A stretch of 64,000 nucleotides of DNA, taken from Leisingera sp. ANG-M1. Its GTDB lineage: Bacteria; Pseudomonadota; Alphaproteobacteria; Rhodobacterales; Rhodobacteraceae. The translations under genes and the position numbers were made by a program. Shown piece by piece: positions 41,708 through 50,808 of the stretch; position 1 is the stretch's first letter; each line of letters starts with the position of its first letter. Where the stretch lies: NCBI RefSeq assembly GCF_000813745.1, contig NZ_JWLC01000020.1, forward strand, positions 62,001 to 126,000. The letters are read 5' to 3'. The notes below the pieces were generated by a model, which saw only the letters and a list, made by a program, of their open reading frames with translations, did not search any database and had not been told where the DNA came from.

Positions 41708-44612
41708 CGGCGCCGCAGGCGCTCAGCACCGCGGCAAGTGTGTCCAGGGTTTGCGGCGCCAGCCGGTTGAGCGCGTCCAGTTTTTCCGCGGCGCCGGCCA
41801 AGTCACCGTCCCCGGCCCGTGCTTCCAAGCCGGCCAGCAGCGTTGCAAGGTCCTGCTGGCCAAAGGTGGCGGCCGCGCCTTTGGCCCGGTGGGCTTCCTT
41901 GGCCAGTGCTGCAAAATCCTGCGCTTCCAGAGCTGCATCCATACGGGCAAGGCTTTGCGGCAGCTCGCGTTCGAACATCTGCGCGATCTTCAGGGCCTGG
42001 GTTTCTCCGAGATCCCGGATGTTTTCCTGCATCTGCTCCATCAGGACAGCGTGCCGGCCGTGCGGTGCAGCGCCAGCCTGGCGGGCCGACAGATATACCG
42101 CGCCCTCGCGTCCCTGGGTGACACTGTCGAGCGCCTTGGCCAGGCGTTCTGGCGACACCGGTTTGGCGACAAACCCGGTCATGCCGGCGTGCAGAAGTGT
42201 TTGGATCTGCTCCTCCTGCACATGGGCGGAGATGCCGACGACCGGCAGGGCGGCGAGCTGCGGATCGGGCAGGGCACGGATATGGCGGGTGGCTTCAGTG
42301 CCGCTGATGCCAGGCAGGTTCACGTCCATCAGCACCAGATCGAAGCCGGAGCCTGGCAGCAGGTCCAGCGCTTCTTCGGCGCTGGACACGCAGTGGCAGG
42401 AATGGCCCATGCGCTCCAGGTAGCCCTGTGCAACCATCTGGTTGATCTCGTTGTCTTCGACCACAAGGACTGACAACGGGTTTTCGGCCTGCGAGACCGG
42501 AGCCGGGGTTTCGTCCGGTGCCAGGTCCGCGGGGGTGCCTGCGTCGAGTTCCAGAGCCAGGGTGAACACCGAACCCACGCCTTGAGAGCTTTCCAGAGAG
42601 AGCCGGGCGCCGATCGCCTCGGCGAAATGCTTGCTGATTGCAAGCCCCAGCCCGGTGCCGCCGAACTTGCGGGCCGTGCCGGGGTCCTCCTGTTCGAAGG
42701 CCTCAAAAATCCGCGACTTTGCCTCGGCCGAGATGCCCTTGCCGGTGTCGCTGACTTCAAAGGCCACTTGGTGCCGGCCATTGGAGGCTTCGTTTGCCCG
42801 GACCCGCAGGATCACTTCGCCTTCCTCGGTGAACTTCAGCGCGTTGGACAGGAGGTTGAACAGGATCTGCCGCAGCTTGGCGGCGTCGCCGCGGACCACA
42901 TCGGGCAGATCCCCGGGGGCATCCAGCCAAAGATGAACGCCTTTGTTGTCAGCTCCCGGGCGCAGTAAGACGACAATATCCCGCACCAGGCCATGAAGTG
43001 AAAATGCGGTTTCCTCGGGCTGCAGCGCGCCGCTTTCGATTTTCGAGTAGTCCAGAATGTCGTTGAGGATTTTCAACAGGTTCTGCCCCGAGACCAGCGC
43101 CGCCCGCAGCCGTTCCATCTGCCGGGGCGGCAACCCGTCGTCGGAGAGGCTGCGCAGCATGCCCAGCACCCCGTTCATCGGCGTGCGGATTTCATGGCTC
43201 ATCATGGCCAGGAATTCCGATTTTGCCTGGTCGGCAGCCTCGGCCATTTGCCGGGCCTCGTCATGGGCTTCGACTTCCTCGCGCAGCCGTTCGGTCTGGT
43301 CATCCACCAGGGCCTGCAGGTTGTTGCGGTGCTCGCGGAGCTCCTGCTCGTTGCGGTCGCGGACCCGTTCCAGTTCCAGTTTTTCGATGGCCTGCTGGCG
43401 GAACACTTCGACGGCTTCTTCCATGCGGGCAATCTCGTCGCTGCCCCGGGGGCGAAGCGGGCGGTCCAGCTGGCCGCGCATCAGTGCCGCCATGGTGCCC
43501 GACAGCTGGTTCAGACGCCGGGTGATGCTGCCGCGCACGTAGAACCACAGCACCGCCAGCGACAGCACAAAGCCTGCAGCCGCGGCAAAGCCGTTGCGCA
43601 GCTGCGCCCGCTGCACGTCCTGGGCGGCTGCATTGCCTGATCTGATGGCCCGCGCCTGTGCCTGATCCGCCACCGCCGCGGCCTCATCGCCCAGCCGCAG
43701 CGCGGTGTCCTGCAGCAGTTGCTGCAGGGCGGTGATGCGGGTTTCGGTGGTCAGGATCCGGTCGCGGAGCCCAAACAAGCCCTCGTCTTCTCCGGAAATG
43801 GTCCGCAGCTGTGCCGCATGGCCTTCGGCCTGTTCGCGGCGGCCCGGGTCGCGGATCGCCTTGATCCGGCGCGAGACGATCAGCAGGCGGCTGGTCAGCG
43901 AGGCTTCGATCTCGCCCAGTTCGATGTCGCTGCCGGCATCTTCGATCCGGTTGATCAGCAGGCCGATCTCTGCGGTTTGGGAGCGCAGCTCGAACATCAG
44001 CCCCAGCTGGAACAGATCCACTTCGATCAGCTTGTCCAGCGTGTCGGTGCGGGCCTGCTCCTCAATGGGGGAGGCGCCGGGGCCGTACAGGCTTGAGATC
44101 ACCGCAGTGGTGCCCATTTCCGCGTTGGCGACCAAGGTGTCGGCCATGCTGAGCAGTGTGTTTGCGGCGGCAAGGTTGCGCCCGGTCAGCGCCTTGAAAT
44201 CCTGGCGCAGGGCGATGCGCGTTTCGACCAGCTCGTTCAGCAGCGACAGCACCCGGGAGGCGTCGGTCACCGTTTCCCGCAGCCGCTCCGAGCCGCCGCC
44301 GGCCTGTTCCAGCGCTTCCAGCCGCCGGGTGAGGGCCGCCACCTGGCCTGCCAGAAACTGCGCGCGGTTGCGGCGGTCGGATTGAGTGGTTACTGCGGCC
44401 AGCTCGGGCGCGATTGCAATGATGCGGGTGCTTTCTTCGGCCATGCCCCGCACTTCGGCAATGGCGGGAATGGTCTGGCTGATCACCTCGGCCTGGCGCC
44501 GGGCCAGCACCCGCAGCTCGACCAGGCCGAGGATGCCCGCAAGGGTGGGCAGCCCTGCAATCACGATGAATGCAAGGCTCAATTTTCCGCCAAGGCCGAG
44601 CTTTCCGAACAT
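41688..44612 (-). CDS. torS: Hybrid sensor histidine kinase, TorS-like
   Basis: A 974-residue tripartite kinase: first span about residues 12-30, large periplasmic helical sensor (about 35-338), second span 341-359, HAMP (about 358-410), coiled coil, HisKA with His473 (MSHEIRTP), HATPase with N box [11 protein letters not shown] and GTGLGLAIS, receiver with Asp763 ([10 protein letters not shown]), and HPt with His908 (AHRAKGAA). This is the TorS layout, which reads TMAO through periplasmic TorT. The gene is convergent with torR and divergent from torT, as in other tor sensory loci. Confidence 0.9.
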   Translation of the reverse strand: MFGKLGLGGKLSLAFIVIAGLPTLAGILGLVELRVLARRQAEVISQTIPAIAEVRGMAEESTRIIAIAPELAAVTTQSDRRNRAQFLAGQVAALTRRLEALEQAGGGSERLRETVTDASRVLSLLNELVETRIALRQDFKALTGRNLAAANTLLSMADTLVANAEMGTTAVISSLYGPGASPIEEQARTDTLDKLIEVDLFQLGLMFELRSQTAEIGLLINRIEDAGSDIELGEIEASLTSRLLIVSRRIKAIRDPGRREQAEGHAAQLRTISGEDEGLFGLRDRILTTETRITALQQLLQDTALRLGDEAAAVADQAQARAIRSGNAAAQDVQRAQLRNGFAAAAGFVLSLAVLWFYVRGSITRRLNQLSGTMAALMRGQLDRPLRPRGSDEIARMEEAVEVFRQQAIEKLELERVRDRNEQELREHRNNLQALVDDQTERLREEVEAHDEARQMAEAADQAKSEFLAMMSHEIRTPMNGVLGMLRSLSDDGLPPRQMERLRAALVSGQNLLKILNDILDYSKIESGALQPEETAFSLHGLVRDIVVLLRPGADNKGVHLWLDAPGDLPDVVRGDAAKLRQILFNLLSNALKFTEEGEVILRVRANEASNGRHQVAFEVSDTGKGISAEAKSRIFEAFEQEDPGTARKFGGTGLGLAISKHFAEAIGARLSLESSQGVGSVFTLALELDAGTPADLAPDETPAPVSQAENPLSVLVVEDNEINQMVAQGYLERMGHSCHCVSSAEEALDLLPGSGFDLVLMDVNLPGISGTEATRHIRALPDPQLAALPVVGISAHVQEEQIQTLLHAGMTGFVAKPVSPERLAKALDSVTQGREGAVYLSARQAGAAPHGRHAVLMEQMQENIRDLGETQALKIAQMFERELPQSLARMDAALEAQDFAALAKEAHRAKGAAATFGQQDLATLLAGLEARAGDGDLAGAAEKLDALNRLAPQTLDTLAAVLSACGAVRSKAP

Positions 44613-44704
44613 GCCGGAACTTTCGCCCGCATTGGCGCGCTGTGCAATTTTGAATTTCCCTTTTGTGCTCCGCTGCCTATCCTCCGTGCCGGAAAGGGGA
44701 GGCT

Positions 44705-45757
44705 ATGCGCGTGATCTGGCTGGCGATTTTTACGGTTCTGGGCACCGCGGCAGCGGCGGAAAGCTGGCGTCTGCAAATCCCGCGCACGCCGTTTGATTAC
44801 GAAAGCGGCTATGAAACCGCGGCTTACCAGCCCTTGGAGAAAGCGGCACAGGCGTGGCGGCTGTGCATCGCCTATCCGCACCTCAAGGATGCCTACTGGC
44901 TAAGCGTCAATTACGGGATGGTGGCCGAAGCCGCCCGGCTGGGCGTCTCCTTCAAGCTGGTGGAGGCTGGCGGATACCCTAATTTGCAGCGTCAGATCGA
45001 CCAGGCCGAGGCCTGCGTGGCAGCAGGTGCGGATGCGCTAGTCCTTGGGACCGTCTCCTTCGCGGGTCTTACCAGCACTGTCGAGCGTATTGCGGCCGAC
45101 GTTCCGGTGATCGCCGCGGTGAACGATATTGCGGATTCCGGCATTGCGGCAAAGGCCGGCGTGTCCTGGACCGAAATGGGTGCCATGGCCGGCCGGGTCA
45201 TTGCCGCGCGCCATCCCAAAGGCTCGGCGCCAGTCAAGGTGGCCTGGTTTCCCGGGCCGGAACACGCAGGCTGGGTGGCGTTTGTAGAGCAGGGCTTCCG
45301 CGCGGCACTGGCGGATAGCTCGGCCGTTGTTGCGGCGACAAAATACGGCGACACTGGCCGGGAAATCCAGGTCCGGCTGGTCGAAGAGGCCCTGGATGAG
45401 GTGCAGGATCTTGACTACATCGCCGGCTCAGCCCCCGCCGCCGAGGCCGCTGTTTCGGTGCTGCGGGCGCGGGGCCTGCAGGACAAGGTGAAGATCGTTT
45501 CGGATTACATGACCCATGCAGTCTACCGGGGAGTACTGCGCGGCCGGATTATTGCGGCGCCGACAGATTTCCCGGTGCTGCAAGGGCGGCTGGCGATAGA
45601 GATGGCTGTGCGGGCAATCGAAGGTGAGCTGCACATCAAACATGCCGGTCCGGAAATCCGGGTTTTCGAACAGCAGTCGTTGACCGCGGATGCGCTGGAG
45701 CAGTCTCTGGCGCCGGCGAGTTTTGTGCCGGTTTTCGACTTCCGCCCTCAGCAATGA
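44705..45757 (+). CDS. torT: Periplasmic TMAO-binding-type sensor protein, TorT-like
   Basis: A 350-residue periplasmic binding protein of the LacI/ribose-binding fold with signal peptide (MRVIWLAIFTVLGTAAAA). The mature part keeps TorT landmarks: the CIAYPHLKDAYWLSVNYGM segment and ALVLGTVSF. TorT hands the TMAO signal to TorS. I start at the ATG at 44705, right after GGGGAGG; an upstream in-frame start adds 14 residues and spoils the signal peptide. Divergent from torS with a 92-base gap. Confidence 0.88.
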   Translation: MRVIWLAIFTVLGTAAAAESWRLQIPRTPFDYESGYETAAYQPLEKAAQAWRLCIAYPHLKDAYWLSVNYGMVAEAARLGVSFKLVEAGGYPNLQRQIDQAEACVAAGADALVLGTVSFAGLTSTVERIAADVPVIAAVNDIADSGIAAKAGVSWTEMGAMAGRVIAARHPKGSAPVKVAWFPGPEHAGWVAFVEQGFRAALADSSAVVAATKYGDTGREIQVRLVEEALDEVQDLDYIAGSAPAAEAAVSVLRARGLQDKVKIVSDYMTHAVYRGVLRGRIIAAPTDFPVLQGRLAIEMAVRAIEGELHIKHAGPEIRVFEQQSLTADALEQSLAPASFVPVFDFRPQQ

Positions 45758-45814
45758 CCGGGTGGCCGGCGGCAGGGTGCCGGGCGGGGCGCCGCGCCTG
45801 GCGGAGCCAAAGGT

Positions 45815-46774
45815 TTACGGTCCGCCAGAAGTTCCCGGGCGCAGCTGGGCCGCCGCCGCAAAATAGTGGAGGAACAATTCGCGCTCGGCGGTGATGTCCA
45901 ACTTCGCATAGATTCGGCGCTTGTGGTTCTTGATATTGCCAACGGACAGCCCCAGCATATCGGCAATTGCGCTGTTGCCGTGGCCTTGCAGGATCAAGGC
46001 GGCAATGTCGCGCTCCCTGGGGGTCAGGCCGTTCTGCCCGGCCCAGTCGTCATAGGATTGCAGCGGTGCCTGGTTGCGGCCGTCGGCGGGAGGCAAGGTC
46101 CAGACGAAGTAATCCTGCAGGCCGAAGTCCCCGGCAATGCTGGTGCAAGTTCCAACGGTATCCGGAGTATGCTGGGCACGCCATTCATTGGTCACCCAGA
46201 TTGTCGCGCCGGTGCAGCTGGTGAGCCGCAGCGGCCGCCCGAGCGACGGGGACGCGGCAATGCCCTGGCCGGTCAGCAGCAAGCCGCGGATGTGCTGGCG
46301 GTAAAGTTCCGCGGCGGTTGCAAACAGGTCTTGCAGGGCTGCGATGTCGCCCTGCGTGAACTGGCCGCTGCGCTTGTTGTAGAACAGAGCAACGGAATCC
46401 CCGTCCACTTCGGGCAGCATGAGGCCGATTTCATCAGTGACGCCGATTTGCGGCAGGAAGGTGTCCTTGTAGCGCTGAAAGCGCTTGGTCCCTTTTGAAA
46501 CGCAGGACAGGGCAACAACCCCGGGCTGGCGGGTGCGGGCCCAATGGTCCGCATAGGGGTCGCAGGCGGCGTATTCGGACAGGTAGAGCTCGGCCAGGTG
46601 CGAAGGAAAGCAATGCGAATGGACCAGGAAACAGGGCGGGTTGCGCACCGAATAGCGCACCATAGTTATGAAATCATGCGGAACCGCAGTACCTGCCGCG
46701 TCTGCGAGGTGTTTCTCGAAATGCGCTGTGCCCATGGCGGCTATCGCCTTGGGCAAGGCTGCCAGAAAGGCCAT
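45815..46774 (-). CDS. LuxR-type helix-turn-helix regulator
   Basis: A 319-residue regulator with a C-terminal LuxR/GerE DNA-binding domain (about 245-305: LTPRERDIAALILQGHGNSA, then LGLSVGNIKNHKRRIYAKL). The N-terminal 220 residues form a possible sensory domain that does not show the autoinducer-binding tryptophan/aspartate pattern clearly, and no luxI gene is nearby. The start overlaps the stop of the upstream sulfotransferase gene by one base (TAATG), so they are coupled. Effector and targets unknown. Confidence 0.85.
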   Translation of the reverse strand: MAFLAALPKAIAAMGTAHFEKHLADAAGTAVPHDFITMVRYSVRNPPCFLVHSHCFPSHLAELYLSEYAACDPYADHWARTRQPGVVALSCVSKGTKRFQRYKDTFLPQIGVTDEIGLMLPEVDGDSVALFYNKRSGQFTQGDIAALQDLFATAAELYRQHIRGLLLTGQGIAASPSLGRPLRLTSCTGATIWVTNEWRAQHTPDTVGTCTSIAGDFGLQDYFVWTLPPADGRNQAPLQSYDDWAGQNGLTPRERDIAALILQGHGNSAIADMLGLSVGNIKNHKRRIYAKLDITAERELFLHYFAAAAQLRPGTSGGP

Positions 46775-47556
46775 TAGTCTCCTCCGCTGCCTTGCACTGG
46801 ATCCTCCCCCAGCGCGGCCCCCTTCAAACGCAGATAATAGGGCAGGTGATGCTCGAGATAGTCCAGCAGCCTGGGCTCTTTGCGGGCCAGGGCAAAGAAT
46901 TTGCGCTCCTGTCCGGCGATTTCCTCCAGCGTCAGCGGGCGGATTGCGCGGGAGCTGCTGACGTCGCCGTGCCAGCCGTCCACCTGCTGCCAGTCCTTGG
47001 GGTTTTCGTTTTGCCAGTCAAAGGCCGCCTCGGAAAACTCCAGCCCGATCTTTTCCCACATCCGGGCCAGGGTGCCACGAGTGTCGCTGCGCACCGCTTC
47101 GGCCTCAATCACGAGGGGATCGTGGCCGGCCTGTTTGAGGCCGGTGTAGTGGCGCCACTGGGCTTCCAGGCCGATTTCCTCAAGCGTCAGATCCGGGTCC
47201 AGTTTATAATAGGAGGGGATCGAGGCGATGGGGTTGCGGATCAGGAAGCAATTGACCAGCCGGTCGCGGAAGGCGGCGTCCTGCAGGATGCGGGGCATCA
47301 CGTAATAGCTCATGTCCTTGAAAAACACCGGCTTCTGTTCAGCCCGTTCCAGCAGCATGTCGCGGATTGCCTCGTAGGAGACCGGATGGCCGGGCTGCAC
47401 GTCGAAATGCGGCATCCGGCGGACCTGGCGGCTGACGTAATAGTCATACATGAAGGGCTCATGGGCGCAGTCAAGGTCGCCGCGCTCGCGCATCACCCGT
47501 TCCATCGCGGTCGACATTGAGCGCGGATGCGACCACAGCGCGATAATCTTGTTCAT
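46774..47556 (-). CDS. Sulfotransferase family protein
   Basis: A 260-residue P-loop sulfotransferase-like protein. The 5'-phosphosulfate loop is seen as SHPRSMSTAMERVM (about residues 8-21) and a 3'-phosphate-binding segment as RNPIASIPSYY. I start at the ATG at 47556 (MNKIIALWSHPRS), preceded by GGGAGC; a longer upstream frame is not supported. It would transfer sulfate from PAPS to an unknown acceptor. It is coupled to a LuxR-type regulator gene. A sulfatase occurs in module A, but no direct link between the two is shown. Confidence 0.82.
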   Translation of the reverse strand: MNKIIALWSHPRSMSTAMERVMRERGDLDCAHEPFMYDYYVSRQVRRMPHFDVQPGHPVSYEAIRDMLLERAEQKPVFFKDMSYYVMPRILQDAAFRDRLVNCFLIRNPIASIPSYYKLDPDLTLEEIGLEAQWRHYTGLKQAGHDPLVIEAEAVRSDTRGTLARMWEKIGLEFSEAAFDWQNENPKDWQQVDGWHGDVSSSRAIRPLTLEEIAGQERKFFALARKEPRLLDYLEHHLPYYLRLKGAALGEDPVQGSGGD

Positions 47557-47633
47557 CGGTTGCTCCCTAGGCTGGTTGTCCGGTTCCGGCAGGCTGGCAC
47601 AAAAGGCGGCGCGGCGGAGGGTGCCTAAAGACA

Positions 47634-48557
47634 CTATGCGCAAATTCCGCCGCCGGTCTCTGCCTTGAACCACTCTATCAGGCGCCGCCCGGCCTCATGC
47701 CCGCCCCATTGCGGCAGATGCACCAGGCGGTAGCTGCCCTTGGTCCGCAGCGGTGCGGCCTCCAGAGACTCGAGCCATCCATTTTCCTGATAGGGGCCCA
47801 GCAGCTGGCGCCAGGCCAGGGCGATGCCTTTGCCTTCGGCGGCGGCCTGCAGGCAGAAGGCATAGTTGCGGAAGAAATAGGTTTCCGGCGGCGGACTGTA
47901 GGGAAGCCCCTGGGCGGCAAACCATTCGCGCCAGGAGATCCAGCCCTCCTCACCCTCATCCAGATGGATCAGCGGCTGCTGCAGCAGCCAGCCGGACCGG
48001 TCCCGGGGGGCGAGCACCTGCCAGGCGGCCCGCAGGCCGGGGGCGGCGACGGGCACCACCTCCTCTTTGAACAGGGGAGTGCCGGGTGGGTCTGAATCCT
48101 CGCTGCAGTAGCGGACTGAGAAGTCGATTTCCTCCGGATCGAAGGCGTTGTTGCTCTCGGATGTGACGATTCTGATTTCCCATTCCGGAAACAGCGCCTT
48201 GAGCCGTGAAAACCGCGGCATGATCCAGAGGTGCGAAAACCCGTGGGTGCAGCCGATAGTCAGCACTTTGGGGGCCTCCTGCCTGCGGCATTCCGTCATG
48301 GCGGCAAAGATTGCATCGGTGCCGTCGCGGGCCGCCGCAAACAGCAGCTGGCCTGGGGATGTCAGCGCGATCCGGTTGTTTTTGCGGTCAAACAGGCGGC
48401 AGCCGAGCTGGCCCTCGAGGTTGGCGATATGGCGGCTGACCGAGGGCTGCGAGGTGCCGAGCGCGCGTGCCGCGCGCGAGAAACTGCCCAGGCGCGCGGC
48501 GCTTTCAAACACCAGGACCGCGTTCATGACCGGCTGAAGGCTGCGTTCTTTGTCCAT
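47634..48557 (-). CDS. LysR-family transcriptional regulator
   Basis: A 307-residue LysR regulator: winged HTH in residues 10-70 (SFSRAARALGTSQPSVSRHI) and effector domain from about residue 95. The GCRLFDRKNNRIALT segment closes the DNA-binding domain as usual. It is divergent from the UroD-like gene at 48666 across 108 bases. That gap contains two direct copies of GGTGAAACC (48601 and 48639) that could be part of its binding region. Probably controls the UroD-like/SurE-like pair. Confidence 0.92.
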   Translation of the reverse strand: MDKERSLQPVMNAVLVFESAARLGSFSRAARALGTSQPSVSRHIANLEGQLGCRLFDRKNNRIALTSPGQLLFAAARDGTDAIFAAMTECRRQEAPKVLTIGCTHGFSHLWIMPRFSRLKALFPEWEIRIVTSESNNAFDPEEIDFSVRYCSEDSDPPGTPLFKEEVVPVAAPGLRAAWQVLAPRDRSGWLLQQPLIHLDEGEEGWISWREWFAAQGLPYSPPPETYFFRNYAFCLQAAAEGKGIALAWRQLLGPYQENGWLESLEAAPLRTKGSYRLVHLPQWGGHEAGRRLIEWFKAETGGGICA

Positions 48558-48665
48558 AACGCCAGGCTATAGGCTGCATCGGATTTTTCAAGCTGTCGGA
48601 GGTGAAACCCCACCGCTAACCTGCGGCGCAAGAGACCTGGTGAAACCAACCGATCCGGTGACCGT

Positions 48666-49952
48666 ATGACCGAAGAACTGACCTTTCCCAATGGTATCCG
48701 CCTGCTGGCTGCCTGGCAGCGCGGCGAGCCCGGTGCCGCCAAGCGGCTGCGTGAAATCATGGACGCTGCCATCGACGGCGAATATGACGCGCAGTTCCGC
48801 ACTCCGCCGCCAACGGACCGGGTGAACCTGGGCGGCTCGGTCAATATGACCACGCTCAGCCTGCTGCATGACCTTTACGGCTTTGATTCCATGGAGGTTT
48901 ACCGGGGCGATGCCGACCGCTATGTGCGTACCACGATGATGACCCGGCTGCTCTTGGGGATGAACAAGATGTACATCAGCTGGGCGGTTTATGCGCTGGC
49001 GGCTGAGGCGCTGGGGCAGGAAACCATGTACCCCGACAAGTTTCCGCCCGGCGCCGACCCGGACCAGCCGCTGCTGAACCGGGACAACTGGCATCTGCTC
49101 AGCACCCCGGATTTCGACAGCGGCGTGGCCGGGCATATCCGCGATCTGGTGGATTCCTACACCCGCATCACCGGGCTGGAGCCGATCCTGCAGATCTCGG
49201 CGCCTTATAACATGGCGGCAGACATCTATGGCCAGGAGCCGCTCCTGGGCGAGCTGATCAACGACCCGGAATTTGCCAACAAGCTGCTCGACCATATCGT
49301 CGACACCGTGCACAAGCCCTGGATCGACCACCACATGGCGCGCCATCCGAACGGCTGGGTGGAACTGTCGGACGCCTCCGGCTCGCCGTTCTTCATCGGG
49401 CCGGAGAACTGCAAGAATTTCTCGATCCGCGCGATCCGCCGCCTCAAGGAGGAAAACCCTTGGGGCCACCGGGTTTATGACGCCAATTACCGCGGTGACT
49501 ATGTGGCGACGGTAGAGAAGAAGGACCGCCGCAGCGCCCGCAAGGAGCGGCGGGCGGCCGCGCCCAAGGTGGATCTGGCGGCGCTGACCGCAGAGAAGCA
49601 TAAGATCTGCGAGGATTACGTGATCCGCCTGCATGACGATCTGGTGCCGGTCGACTTTTACGCTTCTGAGGCGATCAAACAGCGTGTGCCCTTCTTTGCC
49701 GGCGTCGGCTCGGCCGAAGTGGACCGCAACGGCATTGCCGATCTGGAGGCGGCCAAGGCTGATCTGGACCGCCGCACCCGTGAAAAGGTGCGCGAGGTCC
49801 GCCGGGTGGCCCATGCGATCCGGGCCGGGGGCTATACAGAGCAGATGCCGCCCTGGCCGGGCACGCTCTATTTCGAAGATATCAGTGGCGAAGCCAGTTT
49901 TGATCTGGTTGAAACGGCGATACGGGCGGGCCTCGAGGAAGGCGCGCTTTGA
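48666..49952 (+). CDS. Uroporphyrinogen decarboxylase-like (UroD/MtaA superfamily) protein
   Basis: A 428-residue protein that resembles the UroD superfamily, which includes HemE and cobalamin-dependent methyltransferases such as MtaA/MtbA. It is longer than HemE (about 345) and has a charged insertion (KKDRRSARKERRAA near residue 285). A LLHDLYGFDSMEVYRGDADRY segment and the central EPILQISAPYNMAADIYG region fit the fold. It is not the haem-pathway enzyme by context: it pairs with a SurE-like gene and a divergent LysR. A methyl-transfer or decarboxylation role is possible; the assignment to this superfamily is moderate. Confidence 0.65.
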   Translation: MTEELTFPNGIRLLAAWQRGEPGAAKRLREIMDAAIDGEYDAQFRTPPPTDRVNLGGSVNMTTLSLLHDLYGFDSMEVYRGDADRYVRTTMMTRLLLGMNKMYISWAVYALAAEALGQETMYPDKFPPGADPDQPLLNRDNWHLLSTPDFDSGVAGHIRDLVDSYTRITGLEPILQISAPYNMAADIYGQEPLLGELINDPEFANKLLDHIVDTVHKPWIDHHMARHPNGWVELSDASGSPFFIGPENCKNFSIRAIRRLKEENPWGHRVYDANYRGDYVATVEKKDRRSARKERRAAAPKVDLAALTAEKHKICEDYVIRLHDDLVPVDFYASEAIKQRVPFFAGVGSAEVDRNGIADLEAAKADLDRRTREKVREVRRVAHAIRAGGYTEQMPPWPGTLYFEDISGEASFDLVETAIRAGLEEGAL

Positions 49953-49983
49953 TCTGACCCGGCCAATTTCAGAAGGTCCGCCT

Positions 49984-50784
49984 ATGACGCTTCACGCCCA
50001 TATCCAGCCGCTGCCGCCCTTGAGCCAGTGCCGCATCCTGATCTGCAATGATGATGGTTTCGACAGCGAAGGCATCCGCATCCTGCTGGAGGCGGCGCGG
50101 CGGCTGGCGGACGATGTCTGGCTGGCCGCTCCTGCCAGCAACCAGTCGGCCCGCAGCCGCGCCTATTCCATCGCCCGTGACGTGACCGTGCAGCAGCTGG
50201 ACGAGCGCCGCTTTGCGGTGGCGGGCACGCCGGTCGACTGCGCCATTGTGGGGTTGAACGGTCTCATTCCGGGCAAGCGCCCCGATCTGGTGCTGAGCGG
50301 TGTCAACGAGGGCACCAATCTGGCCGAGGACATTCCCGCCTCGGGCACCATCGGCGCCTGCCTGGAGGCCGTGGATCAGGGTGTCCCGGCCATCGCCTTC
50401 AGCCAGGTCGGCACCTACAAGGCCTCGGAAAAGGGCAGCTGGCTGGCAGCGGAGTCCTTGCTGCCGGATTTGCTGCCCAAACTTGCGGCGCAGCTCGGGC
50501 CGGACGTTCCAATGCTGAACGTCAACTTCCCGCAATTGCGGTCAGCGGATGCGTTGAAGGGCGTCAAGGTGACGGCGTCGGGCCGCCGGAAAGACCCTGT
50601 GCATGTGCAGCAAAGGGCCGGAAGCACACCCGGCGAAAGCATCTTTTACTTTGATCTCTTGCGGGATGACGTGCCGCGGGTCCCGGAAGGGGATATCCAT
50701 TTCGCGCTGGATGGCTATGTGACGGTCACTCCTCTGTCATGGACGCTGACAAATCAGCAGGGTCTGGATCGGATTGACCTGTAG
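49984..50784 (+). CDS. SurE-family phosphatase
   Basis: A 266-residue protein of the SurE survival-protein/5'-nucleotidase family. The metal site is visible as CNDDGFDSEGI (two Asp), a conserved Asn in APASNQSARS and a second in GVNEGTNLAEDI. The ATG at 49984 is preceded by AGAAGG. It is not in the usual surE-pcm-rpoS-like setting but 31 bases after a UroD-like gene, so it is probably a specialised paralogue acting on a phosphorylated metabolite of that pathway rather than the housekeeping SurE. Confidence 0.87.
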   Translation: MTLHAHIQPLPPLSQCRILICNDDGFDSEGIRILLEAARRLADDVWLAAPASNQSARSRAYSIARDVTVQQLDERRFAVAGTPVDCAIVGLNGLIPGKRPDLVLSGVNEGTNLAEDIPASGTIGACLEAVDQGVPAIAFSQVGTYKASEKGSWLAAESLLPDLLPKLAAQLGPDVPMLNVNFPQLRSADALKGVKVTASGRRKDPVHVQQRAGSTPGESIFYFDLLRDDVPRVPEGDIHFALDGYVTVTPLSWTLTNQQGLDRIDL

Positions 50785-50808
50785 CCTAGCCTGGAGGCCG
50801 GCCAGGCT

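Noticed and set aside
45815-46774. Quorum-sensing LuxR with autoinducer-binding domain
   Set aside because: The N-terminal domain does not show the conserved autoinducer-contact pattern clearly and no luxI-type synthase is nearby; kept as a LuxR-type HTH regulator only.
48558-48665. Cobalamin riboswitch before the UroD-like gene
   Set aside because: The 108-base gap is too short and lacks a B12-box; only two GGTGAAACC repeats are visible.
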